This document shows positions 9,114-17,956 of a stretch of DNA of 64,000 nt, piece after piece (within the stretch, counting starts at the first letter, position 1; each line of letters starts with the position of its first letter). The position numbers and the translations under genes are program-made. The DNA is from Prevotella sp. GTDB lineage: Bacteria > Bacteroidota > Bacteroidia > Bacteroidales > Bacteroidaceae. The notes under the pieces are model-generated. The model saw only the letters and a list, made by a program, of their open reading frames with translations, was not told the DNA's origin and searched no databases. The DNA lies in the NCBI GenBank assembly GCA_022781445.1, contig JALETQ010000003.1, forward strand, positions 25,698 to 89,697, in the 5' to 3' direction.

Positions 9114-12100
9114 TTAACGAATCACGATTTTGAGTGACGTTATCCGGTTATCGTGGTACACATTCACTACGTACACACCGGCAGCGATGCCGTTGAGGGA
9201 CAGTTTTCCGTGAGGACTGCGTCTCACTTGTCGGCCGTCCAAGTTGAACAGTGCCATGCCGTTGCTTGGAAGTGACGACATCAGGTAGCGACCTTGACGA
9301 TATACCACACCCGAAGCATGACCACACTCGTCGATACCGTCAACGGTGCGGCAGTATTGTTCGGAGAAGTCCGAAACGTTTCCGTCGCCATAGTATGCCA
9401 TGACCTCATAGCAAACCTTATCGAGCGGAGCGGTATCGTCAAACGAAGTGACGTAAGGCAGCAAAAAGAGGTCGTTGATGACTACACCGTTGCGCATCAC
9501 GTTGTATCCCATCAACATCGAGGCATCGGGCGAGAGGGTAAAGGTAGGTTCATCGGTGATGTGTCCGAAGATGTACCAAGAGCACTTCCCGCGGTCTGGA
9601 TCGTTGTTGTCGGTATAAAACTTATTGAGCGATTGCCAAGTTGTTCCATTGTCTTCGGAAAACAGGTCGCTCTTTCCTGCCACGAAAGCGTCGTTGTTTA
9701 CGTAGAGAAGCGGAATTTGCCGGCTGTCGTAATCGTGTACCTTCACACCGATTTTGAGTTCTTTGGATGCGTCGATCTTGAGCGGTTCATCAAGCATGAC
9801 GGTTATATGCGTGTTGGTAAGGAGGTTGTCGATTTCCTGTTCGCGCACCAATTTCCCGTCTTCGAAAACCACAATGGAGGCTTGTATGCCCTTATCGTCC
9901 TTGAGATTGGAGTATTGGTTAATCATGGTTCCAATGGCGGTGAGGTATTTCCCGTCGTAAAGCCGCAGCTCGTCTTGGTCGAACGCATTGGCACCGATGA
10001 GCGGACTACCTGCATTTCCGAGTGTGAGCATCTTTTCATTCATCTTCCGCACATAACTCAACGGATAGGAATTTGAGGCGTCTTTCCATGCTATTCTGAC
10101 GGAGCCGTCAGCTCTTTCTTCTCCGATGATGCCTTGCGGAGCCTCTCTCTCCGGCTCGGTGGTGATTTTGAGGTTGTCGATATAGATGTAGTAAGGCATC
10201 TTTCCTTCACCAAACTTGCGCAGACGCAAGATAAACATCTTGTCTGCTACATAGTCGGTGAGATTAACATACTTCATGGTTTGCACGGTGGGCAGTTCGG
10301 AAATGAGGTGTTGGTCTACGACAGTCCAAGTGTTTCCGAAGTCGGTCGATACTTCGACGGCAAAGGCATCGGGTGCTTGCGGAGTGCCATAGGCAATCGA
10401 GAAGTAGTAGAACGATAAGGCAACGTACTTGGCTTTGGTGGCATCCATGAGTCGCGACACCACACCGTTGGAGTATGTTTGTTCAACATTGGTACCGGCC
10501 ACTAATGCTGCCGAACCCTGATAGCCCACATAGGGTGCGGTTCCCCATACGGCATCGCTCTCGCTACCCTGTTCGACGAATCGTACCCAGTAGTTGTCTT
10601 GCAGGTTCTCGCGGTCAAAGTCGTCGAAGAAGGGCAGGTCGAAATTTTCGGGTACTGCCACGCTTCGTGCATCCGAACGCGGCGAACACACTTCGTGTCC
10701 GAGTGCATCTTCAAAAACAGCTTCGACGGTAAATGATGGGAAGCCTGATGCCACCTCGTCAAGAGTAACCTCAAGGGTTTCGCTGTCGGGCGTGACAGTG
10801 TTACGCAGATGATTATTTTCGTATATACGATAGGACTTCAGTGTGAGCGATTCGTAAGTCGTGAGGTCTTTCTTCCACGTGATGGTAACCTGTCGGAGAG
10901 TCTTCGATACCGCCGAAATCACTTCAGGTTTGGAAGGGATAAGGCGGTCGTCGAGATCCATCTGCAACAACCACGACTGTGGAGTCTGCCCCATGGATAC
11001 ATATATGTCTTTGTTTCCGCCAATGGTTGTGCCGTCTGCCGAAATGGCAAAGGGAATGGCTTGGGTCTTGTCGGCCGGATTGAGCGAGAAATCGGGTTTC
11101 ACCTCGGGTGCAAAAAAGCTCATGATGTAGGTCAGGTCGAAGAGCCTGTCGGTCGAATAACGGTAGTAGAAAGGTCTGTTGTAGGCATTGTCGTCGTATT
11201 CGTAGAAGCCATAGCATGCTACACCGGCCACGTTGCCTTGGTTGTCAATGGCCATGGTTTCGACCGAACCTTCTTCGTCGAAGGTGGGAAGGGGCTTGTA
11301 GCTGTTGTTGTTGATGTCGTAAATACGGTAATACATCGAACTGCTGAGGGTGAAAGTGAAGTATCTGCCGTTGGGACTTAGGTCGAAAACCTTCATGTCG
11401 CAGTAGTCTTCGAGTTCCTCATCGTTACCGATACAGTGAACGACGAAGCACTCTCCGTTCTTCCAGAACACGGCATAGTTGTTCCATTCTATTTGAACGG
11501 TACCCACAATGACCTTTCCGTCGGCAGAAATGTCGATGGCTCTGCCGTTTTTTCCACCTTCGGGCATGGGAAGCTGTTCCATTTTCCATGTGCCGTCGGC
11601 ATCCTGTGTCCACTTGCAAGGCTTGAGATAGGCGAAGTTGCTGGCGGCCGAATAACCCACGACCGTCTTGCCGTCTTCGGTTAGCGCGGTGGCATAGGTT
11701 CCGTCTTCGAGCTGCTTGAAGGCGGACATGTCAAGGTTTCCGTAGGGCAATCGGGTGATATTGCCATTGTTCCATACGGTAGCCACATTGATGGGGCCGG
11801 TAAGTTCGTTCCACGATATGACGTGCGAAGGGTCTTTGGCTGTGCCGCAGATCATGCCTGCATCGTTCACGCCGTCGAACTGTCCGGCCTTGCCGTAGTC
11901 GTTTTCGTCGAACGAAGTCAGCCAAGTCAGTGTTTTGTTTTGCAAGTCATAGAGATAACCGGTCGAGTAAAGTCCGAAGATACGGTTGCTAAGACCTATG
12001 CCGACCATGTATCGACCGTTGGGCGAAAGAGCGGTTCCGTAGGTTCCTTCACCGGGAAGAGTGAAGCCGTTGGTTGCCCAAAGGCCGGATGTAATCCAAC

Positions 12101-12137
12101 ACGTGAGCAACCATGAAAGGATGATTTGTTTTTTCAT
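9114..12137 (-). CDS. Large secreted protein with HAF-like repeats, jelly-roll-like region and T9SS type A-like C-terminus
   Basis: 1007 aa; signal peptide MKKQIILSWLLTCWITSGLWA; repeated SPNGRYMVGIG / DISADGKVIVGTV; C-terminus GMALFNLDGRQVRRSPHGKLSLNGIAAGVYVVNVYHDNRITSLKIVIR. Confidence 0.8.
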   Translation of the reverse strand: MKKQIILSWLLTCWITSGLWATNGFTLPGEGTYGTALSPNGRYMVGIGLSNRIFGLYSTGYLYDLQNKTLTWLTSFDENDYGKAGQFDGVNDAGMICGTAKDPSHVISWNELTGPINVATVWNNGNITRLPYGNLDMSAFKQLEDGTYATALTEDGKTVVGYSAASNFAYLKPCKWTQDADGTWKMEQLPMPEGGKNGRAIDISADGKVIVGTVQIEWNNYAVFWKNGECFVVHCIGNDEELEDYCDMKVFDLSPNGRYFTFTLSSSMYYRIYDINNNSYKPLPTFDEEGSVETMAIDNQGNVAGVACYGFYEYDDNAYNRPFYYRYSTDRLFDLTYIMSFFAPEVKPDFSLNPADKTQAIPFAISADGTTIGGNKDIYVSMGQTPQSWLLQMDLDDRLIPSKPEVISAVSKTLRQVTITWKKDLTTYESLTLKSYRIYENNHLRNTVTPDSETLEVTLDEVASGFPSFTVEAVFEDALGHEVCSPRSDARSVAVPENFDLPFFDDFDRENLQDNYWVRFVEQGSESDAVWGTAPYVGYQGSAALVAGTNVEQTYSNGVVSRLMDATKAKYVALSFYYFSIAYGTPQAPDAFAVEVSTDFGNTWTVVDQHLISELPTVQTMKYVNLTDYVADKMFILRLRKFGEGKMPYYIYIDNLKITTEPEREAPQGIIGEERADGSVRIAWKDASNSYPLSYVRKMNEKMLTLGNAGSPLIGANAFDQDELRLYDGKYLTAIGTMINQYSNLKDDKGIQASIVVFEDGKLVREQEIDNLLTNTHITVMLDEPLKIDASKELKIGVKVHDYDSRQIPLLYVNNDAFVAGKSDLFSEDNGTTWQSLNKFYTDNNDPDRGKCSWYIFGHITDEPTFTLSPDASMLMGYNVMRNGVVINDLFLLPYVTSFDDTAPLDKVCYEVMAYYGDGNVSDFSEQYCRTVDGIDECGHASGVVYRQGRYLMSSLPSNGMALFNLDGRQVRRSPHGKLSLNGIAAGVYVVNVYHDNRITSLKIVIR

Positions 12138-12289
12138 AAGCAGAATTTTAATGATACAATGTTTGAACTTTTTTTATTTTAAAACGTCAAAGATGTTGGT
12201 GCTTCAAATGGGAAAAAGTGTTGTCGGCAGTCTATGGTAGGATTCCACCTGATGAATCAAGAGTAGGTTTGCTCCTACATCGCTTGTCG

Positions 12290-12416
12290 TAAGTACCACT
12301 TTCCGGCATAATTTGTTCGCTTTCAGGTTATTTGATGGTTCTTTCTGTTAGCTACAGCCCGCTTGCCTGCCACAAACTAACCCACAAGCGGTTTGGAATC
12401 TGATGACCGCTTGGAA
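12290..12416 (+). repeat. Degenerate RPT1 copy
   Basis: Shares cactttccgg, agcccgctNNgcctgc(c/a)acaaac and ggaatctgatgaccg with the 1621..1822 copy. Confidence 0.55.
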
Positions 12417-12556
12417 GGCCGAAAGTGCACAGCCGGCAAACCGGTCGTTGGCAAAGATGTGAAAATCGTCAAGACAGTTCGCTGCAAATTTATAAATTTA
12501 TGGTGATAATTGCAAATAAAACTGTTTGGAAAGTGAACTAAATAAGGTAGGGCAAA

Positions 12557-12588
12557 TTTGTGAATGCAAGAAAAAAAACATACTTTTG
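12557..12588 (+). promoter_or_regulatory. Promoter of the thioredoxin-fold lipoprotein gene
   Basis: TTTG (12557-12560), 20 bp, TACTTTTG (12581-12588). Confidence 0.65.
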
Positions 12589-12613
12589 CATGCACAAAAC
12601 ATCGACATTCATC

Positions 12614-13789
12614 ATGAAAAAGAACATTTCAGGTCTACTCTCGTTCTTTATTGCCCTCGCGGCCTTGACGGCCCTCATGGCTTGCGGGGAAAAGAAATTC
12701 CATGTCACGGGGCATGTGGGACAGGCAAAAGATTCCGTACTCTATTTCGAAAACATGGCTCTCGACGGCATTCACGTCCTCGACTCGGTGAAACTCGACG
12801 AGAAAGGCAGCTTCGATTTCGAAGGTAGGGCACCCGAGGCACCCGACTTTTTCCGCCTGCGCATCGCCGGGCAAGTCATCAACCTGAGCGTCGATTCCAC
12901 CGAGACCATCCGCGTCAGTGCCGATTATCCCACCATGTCGACGCGATATAAGATCGAGGGGTCGAAGAACTGCGAGATGATCAAGATGCTCGCCATCAAA
13001 CAGACAGAACTGCAGAAACAGGTCAATGACATCATTGACAACCCGACATTGGGCATCAGAGCCACCGAAGACAGCATTGCCGGCATCGTGGAGGCCTACA
13101 AGCGGCATATCGTGCGCGAGTTTGTCTACAAAGAGCCGATGAAAGCCTATGCTTACTTTGCCCTTTTCCAAAACATCATGATAGGTAATGATACCCGCAT
13201 GATATTCAATCCGCAACGGTTTGCCAAGGACGTGAAGGCATTTGCTGCCGTGGCCACGAGTTGGGACACCTTTTTTCCCGGTTCGCTTCGCGGCCAAAAC
13301 CTGCACAACATCACTATCGAAGGCATCAAGGACAAGCGCATCGAGGAAACCAGACGGCAGGAACTCACCGTCAGTGCCGACAAAGTGGGCATGGCGAACC
13401 TCATCGACGTGTCGCTCGTCGATAACAGAGGTGCCACCCGAACGCTGTCGCAGCTTGAAGGAAAGGTAGTGCTCTTCGACTTTCATGTGTTTGCCTCGAA
13501 AGATTCGCACAAACGAATCATGTTGCTTCGAGAGCTTTACAACAAGTATCACGATCGTGGCCTGGAAATCTATCAGATTTCGCTCGACAATGATGAACAC
13601 TTCTGGAAGACACAAACCGAGGCGTTGCCTTGGATTAGTGTGCGCGATGACGGCACTCGCACGCAGGCTTACCTCTCTGCCGCACCCGGTGTGCCTTGTA
13701 GTTTCATCATCGACAGAAATAACGAAGTGGTGATGGGACCCCGGCAAATCACCAATCTCGATGCCGATATCGCCCGTTATCTGAAATAA
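12614..13789 (+). CDS. TlpA/AhpC-type thioredoxin-fold lipoprotein with DUF4369-like N-terminus, lacking the CxxC motif
   Basis: MKKNISGLLSFFIALAALTALMACGEKK lipobox; C-terminal thioredoxin-like domain VVLFDFHVFASKDSHKRIMLLRELY...GVPCSFIIDRNNEV. Confidence 0.8.
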   Translation: MKKNISGLLSFFIALAALTALMACGEKKFHVTGHVGQAKDSVLYFENMALDGIHVLDSVKLDEKGSFDFEGRAPEAPDFFRLRIAGQVINLSVDSTETIRVSADYPTMSTRYKIEGSKNCEMIKMLAIKQTELQKQVNDIIDNPTLGIRATEDSIAGIVEAYKRHIVREFVYKEPMKAYAYFALFQNIMIGNDTRMIFNPQRFAKDVKAFAAVATSWDTFFPGSLRGQNLHNITIEGIKDKRIEETRRQELTVSADKVGMANLIDVSLVDNRGATRTLSQLEGKVVLFDFHVFASKDSHKRIMLLRELYNKYHDRGLEIYQISLDNDEHFWKTQTEALPWISVRDDGTRTQAYLSAAPGVPCSFIIDRNNEVVMGPRQITNLDADIARYLK

Positions 13790-13846
13790 TCCACCGGTCG
13801 GTTGTCGAACACGGCTGTGTTTTGGTGACCGACGGAAAACAAGGTA

Positions 13847-13889
13847 ATCGCCGGCAACAGTAGTCATTTTAACTACCGTTGCCGGCGAT
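13847..13889 (+). terminator. GC-rich hairpin downstream of the thioredoxin-fold lipoprotein gene
   Basis: atcgccggcaac (13847-13858) / gttgccggcgat (13878-13889). Confidence 0.5.
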
Positions 13890-13890
13890 C

Positions 13891-13975
13891 TTAATCCCAA
13901 TCGGTCATTAGATTCCGAGTCGGTCGACGGACGAAATCGGACGGAAAGTGATATGAACGACAGGAGATGTATAAA
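13891..13975 (-). repeat. RPT1 copy, reverse orientation, one end missing
   Basis: aatcccaatcggtcattagattccgagtcgg...cggacggaaagtgatatgaacgacaggagatgtataaa closely matches the reverse complement of the 16.5-kb copy. Confidence 0.8.
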
Positions 13976-14084
13976 AAACACCGAAAACGTGTCGGCAAGC
14001 TACCGATATATGGTCGGCAAATTCCGATCAGAACATGGAAGCCGAACCATTCGCCGACGACCTTCGGTTCGACAGCCGGCGTGC

Positions 14085-14900
14085 TTAACCGAGCCGGCGT
14101 GCGCTTTGTTCATAGAACTCCCGCAGCACATCGATCATCTCTTCGGGCAGATATTCGTAGGCTTTGTTTGCCATCCATTCGGGAATTTCGTAGAAAGCCT
14201 CTGCCAACGAGCCGACGATGGCACCTTTCGTGTCGGTATCGCCTCCCGCCATCACTGCCAAACGGATGGCATTTTCAAAACCGGTCGACTCCAGAAAACA
14301 GCTGATAGCCATCGGAACGGTTTCCTGACAGGTGGCATCGAAGTGCCCCGAGCGACCAAAGAGGTTCACTTCTTTGGGCGAGGGAATGCGATAGTCGTAA
14401 TGTTTGTGGATGTTGTTGAGAAGCGAATCTTTGGATTCACGACAGCTTCGGAGGTTGAAAATGAGAGAAGCGATGCAACGGGCACCCTTGATTCCCTCGG
14501 GATGGTTGTGGGTGATGGCAGCCGACTTCTCGGCTTCGTCCAACACTTCATGGATGTCATCAAACAACCAGCCGATGCTGCTCACACGCATGGCAGATCC
14601 GTTGCCACAGCTTCCGTAGGGTTGAGGCGCATCGCTCAGCAGCCATTGCTGAAACATCGCGCCGTAACCGCCCGTTGGGTTGGGATAGCGGTGACACCAT
14701 TTGCGCAACGTGGATTGGTAATCGGTATTGTGCAACACGGCATCGGCAATGGCAATGGTGCAGATGGTGTCGTCGGTGAAACTGCATTCGGGGGTAAACA
14801 ATTCGAAAGACGAATTGTGGAGTGGGGCGAACTCGAATCGCGAACCTACAATATCTCCAATGATGGCACCTAACATATTTTTCGGGTTAAAGGGTTTCAC
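14085..14900 (-). CDS. ADP-ribosylglycohydrolase (DraG-like) family protein
   Basis: MLGAIIGDIVGSRFE, FTDDTICTIAIADAVL, GGDTDTKGAIVGSLAEAFY; start may be at 14876. Confidence 0.9.
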   Translation of the reverse strand: MKPFNPKNMLGAIIGDIVGSRFEFAPLHNSSFELFTPECSFTDDTICTIAIADAVLHNTDYQSTLRKWCHRYPNPTGGYGAMFQQWLLSDAPQPYGSCGNGSAMRVSSIGWLFDDIHEVLDEAEKSAAITHNHPEGIKGARCIASLIFNLRSCRESKDSLLNNIHKHYDYRIPSPKEVNLFGRSGHFDATCQETVPMAISCFLESTGFENAIRLAVMAGGDTDTKGAIVGSLAEAFYEIPEWMANKAYEYLPEEMIDVLREFYEQSARRLG

Positions 14901-15043
14901 AAATCGAAAAAAGCCGACGCGCAGGGCTATACGGATTGCTTGCCTTGCTCAAACCGGGGAGGGGACAGACGAATGATGAAGGTCAAGAAACATTCTGTCC
15001 CGAAACATTGGCTGAAGCATCGTTTTCTCACGAAAAAAAGAGG

Positions 15044-15115
15044 TGGTCTCACCGAGAATCGAACTCGGATCTAATCTTTAGGAGAGACTTGTTCTATCCA
15101 TTGAACTATGAGACC
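15044..15115 (-). tRNA. tRNA-Arg (anticodon CCT)
   Basis: Minus strand GGTCTCATAGTTCAATGGATAGAACAAGTCTCTCCTAAAGATTAGATCCGAGTTCGATTCTCGGTGAGACCA; cloverleaf with CT-CCT-AA loop. Confidence 0.93.
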
Positions 15116-15596
15116 GCATTGATAGGTGTTGCAAAAGTACAAAAAAAAATGTATTTGTCCAATCTCATGACCTAACTTTATTTGAGTCGATGCCCTTTGC
15201 GTCTGATTTCCGTTTCTTGCAGTGGCGTATCGGCAATCAGCCTCTGTCGACAGTCGATACGGATCTCTTGCCCGACAGACTGTTGCCACAGAAATGCCGA
15301 TTCCCCTTTTTATCGTTGTTCTTTGAGAATGGTCAATTCGTGATTGTTTGTCCCCTCGACATCATTTTTTTGCGAAAAAACAAAGTGTGTTACACGATTA
15401 TTGAGTATATTTGCACGATAATTAACGATACATCAACGTTTCAAAAAAAATCAGATGCCGACAGAATGACAGACCACCCTTGACCCGCAATCTTCCGGAT
15501 AAGCACCGTCGTTTGTCGCTTCGTGAAGAATGGTACGGTCGTTTGAAAATGTGCATCCGAGAGACAAGGGATGGACAAAATATCTAAAGGTGTCAC

Positions 15597-16199
15597 ATGC
15601 AGATAAATACAGGTAAATATATACGCTTTATGAATAAATTTCTTGCCATCGTCACTATTGTTGGTATTGCCATTATCGGATTTTCTGCCTGCTCGAACAA
15701 CGGCAAATCGGGAGCTGTCAAGGAAGACGGACTGCCCGAAAGATCCATCGACGATATCGAAATGGTCATGATGACCGACAGTGGTAACCATGTTGCCGAC
15801 CCCGATGGCTTTGTATTGCCCAAAACAATCGAACAAACCAACAAACGTATTTACAAACTTCAAACGGCATCGGGTGTCAATATGGCTTTCGTCGTGGCAG
15901 GTAAAATCAAGACCGAGGACATGAGAGAGTTCGCACTCCAAGTGGGAACGAAGTACGGAAAAGCTGCCGGCAACAACCAAAAAGCCATCGTGGTGGTCAT
16001 GGCGGTCGAAAATCCCAAATGGTATATGGCGATCGGCAACGGACTGAAAAAGGAATTTCCCGACACCGTCTGCCAACAAATCAATAACGAGAGCATTGCT
16101 CCGCACCTCGGGAGAGGTAACCCCGATAAGGCTGTCAATGCTGTGATGGACGCTGTTTACGAGCGCATAAAACCCAAAACAAACGATAGCGACTTCTGA
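15597..16199 (+). CDS. TPM-domain (YgcG-like) lipoprotein
   Basis: Lipobox IIGFSACSNN; DPDGFVLPKTIEQTNKRIYKLQTASGVNMAFVVAGKI...GTKYGKAAGNNQKAIVVVMAVENPKWYMAIGNGL. Confidence 0.8.
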   Translation: MQINTGKYIRFMNKFLAIVTIVGIAIIGFSACSNNGKSGAVKEDGLPERSIDDIEMVMMTDSGNHVADPDGFVLPKTIEQTNKRIYKLQTASGVNMAFVVAGKIKTEDMREFALQVGTKYGKAAGNNQKAIVVVMAVENPKWYMAIGNGLKKEFPDTVCQQINNESIAPHLGRGNPDKAVNAVMDAVYERIKPKTNDSDF

Positions 16200-16278
16200 C
16201 GTTTGAACCGAAACGGAGGCGTCTGACTGGCGAAAAACAAGAAAATCGCATCGGATATGCGAATTTTTCGCCAAAAAG

Positions 16279-16310
16279 TTTGGCGTTTTCAAATAAAGGC
16301 CTTAATTTTG
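16279..16310 (+). promoter_or_regulatory. Promoter of tRNA-Asn
   Basis: TTTG (16279-16282), 20 bp, TAATTTTG (16303-16310). Confidence 0.6.
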
Positions 16311-16332
16311 CAAACGCTTTCAGAGAAAAGCT

Positions 16333-16406
16333 GCTTCAGTAGCTCAGTTGGTTAGAGCACCTGACTGTTAATCAGGGGGTCGTTGGTTCAAGCCCATCCT
16401 GAAGCG
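16333..16406 (+). tRNA. tRNA-Asn (anticodon GTT)
   Basis: GCTTCAGTAGCTCAGTTGGTTAGAGCACCTGACTGTTAATCAGGGGGTCGTTGGTTCAAGCCCATCCTGAAGCG; cloverleaf with CTGTTAA loop. Confidence 0.95.
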
Positions 16407-16407
16407 C

Positions 16408-16445
16408 AAAGATAAGGATTACTTCGGTAATCCTTATCTTTTGTT
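16408..16445 (+). terminator. Intrinsic terminator of tRNA-Asn
   Basis: Perfect 15-bp stem aaagataaggattac - TTCG - gtaatccttatcttt, then tgttt. Confidence 0.8.
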
Positions 16446-16530
16446 TGTCCCCTTATCGCATCTTTTCCGACGGCTGTCGACGAACTGTCGTGAATGATAC
16501 CGGCTCGATCGAAGAGCCCGGGATGGTATT

Positions 16531-16641
16531 AATCCAAATCGGTCATCAGAGCGTTTGTTTATACATCTCCTGTCGTTCAATATCACTTTCCGTCCGGTTT
16601 CGTTTGCTTGCCGACTCGGAATCTGATGATCGATTCGGGTT
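16531..16641 (+). repeat. RPT1 copy, 111-bp form
   Basis: Ends aatccaaatcggtcatcaga (16531-16550) and tctgatgatcgattcgggtt (16622-16641), 17/20 complementary. Confidence 0.8.
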
Positions 16642-16942
16642 GAAATGAAACGGATGGCTATGGTATTGAAATGGATGTCGGTCGTGCTTCTGTCGAATTG
16701 TTGCAAACCTCCGTTTCCGGTCCTACAGCAGTCTGTTTCTTTTGTCTCGATACATTTCGCTCCTATATATATAAAAAGGTGTATGCGAAATCATCAATGC
16801 CGTGGACATCTTTGCCGTCCTTCTGTCGGTTTGGTCTGTATGATACCGTACGGACATGACCGTCCTGATGGAAGCAAAGGTGTGCCGAAGGAATTGCGGT
16901 TGGGCAGGGTAGGGACGATGGAGAATCCTCGTCCGGCAGATG

Positions 16943-17956
16943 TTATTCGGTGTAAAGCAGTTGAAGAAGGGTTTGTCCCACGGCTTTCAGCGTATTCTTG
17001 TCGATGTGCTTCATATCGTCCGAGATGGTGTGCCATGTAGAACCGAAGCTGCTTTGCTTGTTGTCGGCATAGAAAGGAATGATGTCGATGGTGGGAATTT
17101 TGGCAAACTGATTCATGGGCAGGTGGTCATCGTTGATGGTTCCACCCTCTTCGTTGGGGAAATAGTCGCTGAACCCGGCAATACGGGCGGCATTCCACAC
17201 CTTGTCGATGATGTGTTGGGCATAGTAACGCGATACGCCTTCTTGGTAGAAGCGGGCGTTCTCGCCGCCTACCATGTCCAAAAGGATACCGTATTGTGCT
17301 GCGAACTGTTTGGGATAGGTTTCATTCTGTGCCCAATATTTCGACCCCAGTGCCCACGATTCGTCCTCGGTGCGGTTGAGCCATTGGGGTGTTCCCCAGT
17401 CTTCGGCATCGAAGCAGATGAAGTCTACCCCTACTTGGAGCGTCGTGTCGGCTTGGATGATGCGTGCCAACTCCAGCATCACGGCCACACCGCTGGCACC
17501 GTCGTTGGCAGCCATGACAGGTTTGCGCCAGTTGGTGCTGTCGGGATCGTTGTCAGCCCATGGACGGCTGTCCCAGTGGGCACAGATGATGATACGCGGT
17601 TTGTCGGGGTCGCCCTTGGTACGGGCAATGATATTGGTCGATTTAAGTATCGTCCCGTCGTAGCCTTTCAGGTCGGCCTTCTGTTCGATGGTTTCACATC
17701 CGTACTGTTGGAACTTGGCAATGATCCATTGTTTGCACTGTTCGTGAGCCTCGCTGTTCATTGTTCGAGGACCGAAAGCGCATTGTTTGTCGCAGAACTG
17801 CCATGCCGAGTCGGCATCAAACGTGTTTTTTACCACGGCAGCAGTGTCGGTATCGGTTGTCGTATCGTTGTTGGTTTTCTTCTGGCAGCCTGTCATGGTG
17901 ATGCCGAGCAGGGCCGTGCAGGCAAATGCTATTGCAGCGAATGATTTTTTGTTCAT
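16943..17956 (-). CDS. M28 family peptidase / glutaminyl-peptide cyclotransferase-like lipoprotein
   Basis: Lipobox ITMTGCQKK; IICAHWDSRPWAD, AANDGASGVAVMLELARI, FDAEDWG. Starts in an ATGA overlap with the upstream gene's stop. Confidence 0.88.
   Translation of the reverse strand: MNKKSFAAIAFACTALLGITMTGCQKKTNNDTTTDTDTAAVVKNTFDADSAWQFCDKQCAFGPRTMNSEAHEQCKQWIIAKFQQYGCETIEQKADLKGYDGTILKSTNIIARTKGDPDKPRIIICAHWDSRPWADNDPDSTNWRKPVMAANDGASGVAVMLELARIIQADTTLQVGVDFICFDAEDWGTPQWLNRTEDESWALGSKYWAQNETYPKQFAAQYGILLDMVGGENARFYQEGVSRYYAQHIIDKVWNAARIAGFSDYFPNEEGGTINDDHLPMNQFAKIPTIDIIPFYADNKQSSFGSTWHTISDDMKHIDKNTLKAVGQTLLQLLYTE

Noticed and set aside
12635-13981. 448-aa minus-strand ORF opposite the thioredoxin-fold lipoprotein
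   Set aside because: Antisense shadow; the sense strand has a promoter, lipobox and domain match.
15441-16292. 283-aa minus-strand ORF opposite the TPM-domain lipoprotein
   Set aside because: The sense strand has a lipobox and TPM-like motifs; the antisense product shows none.
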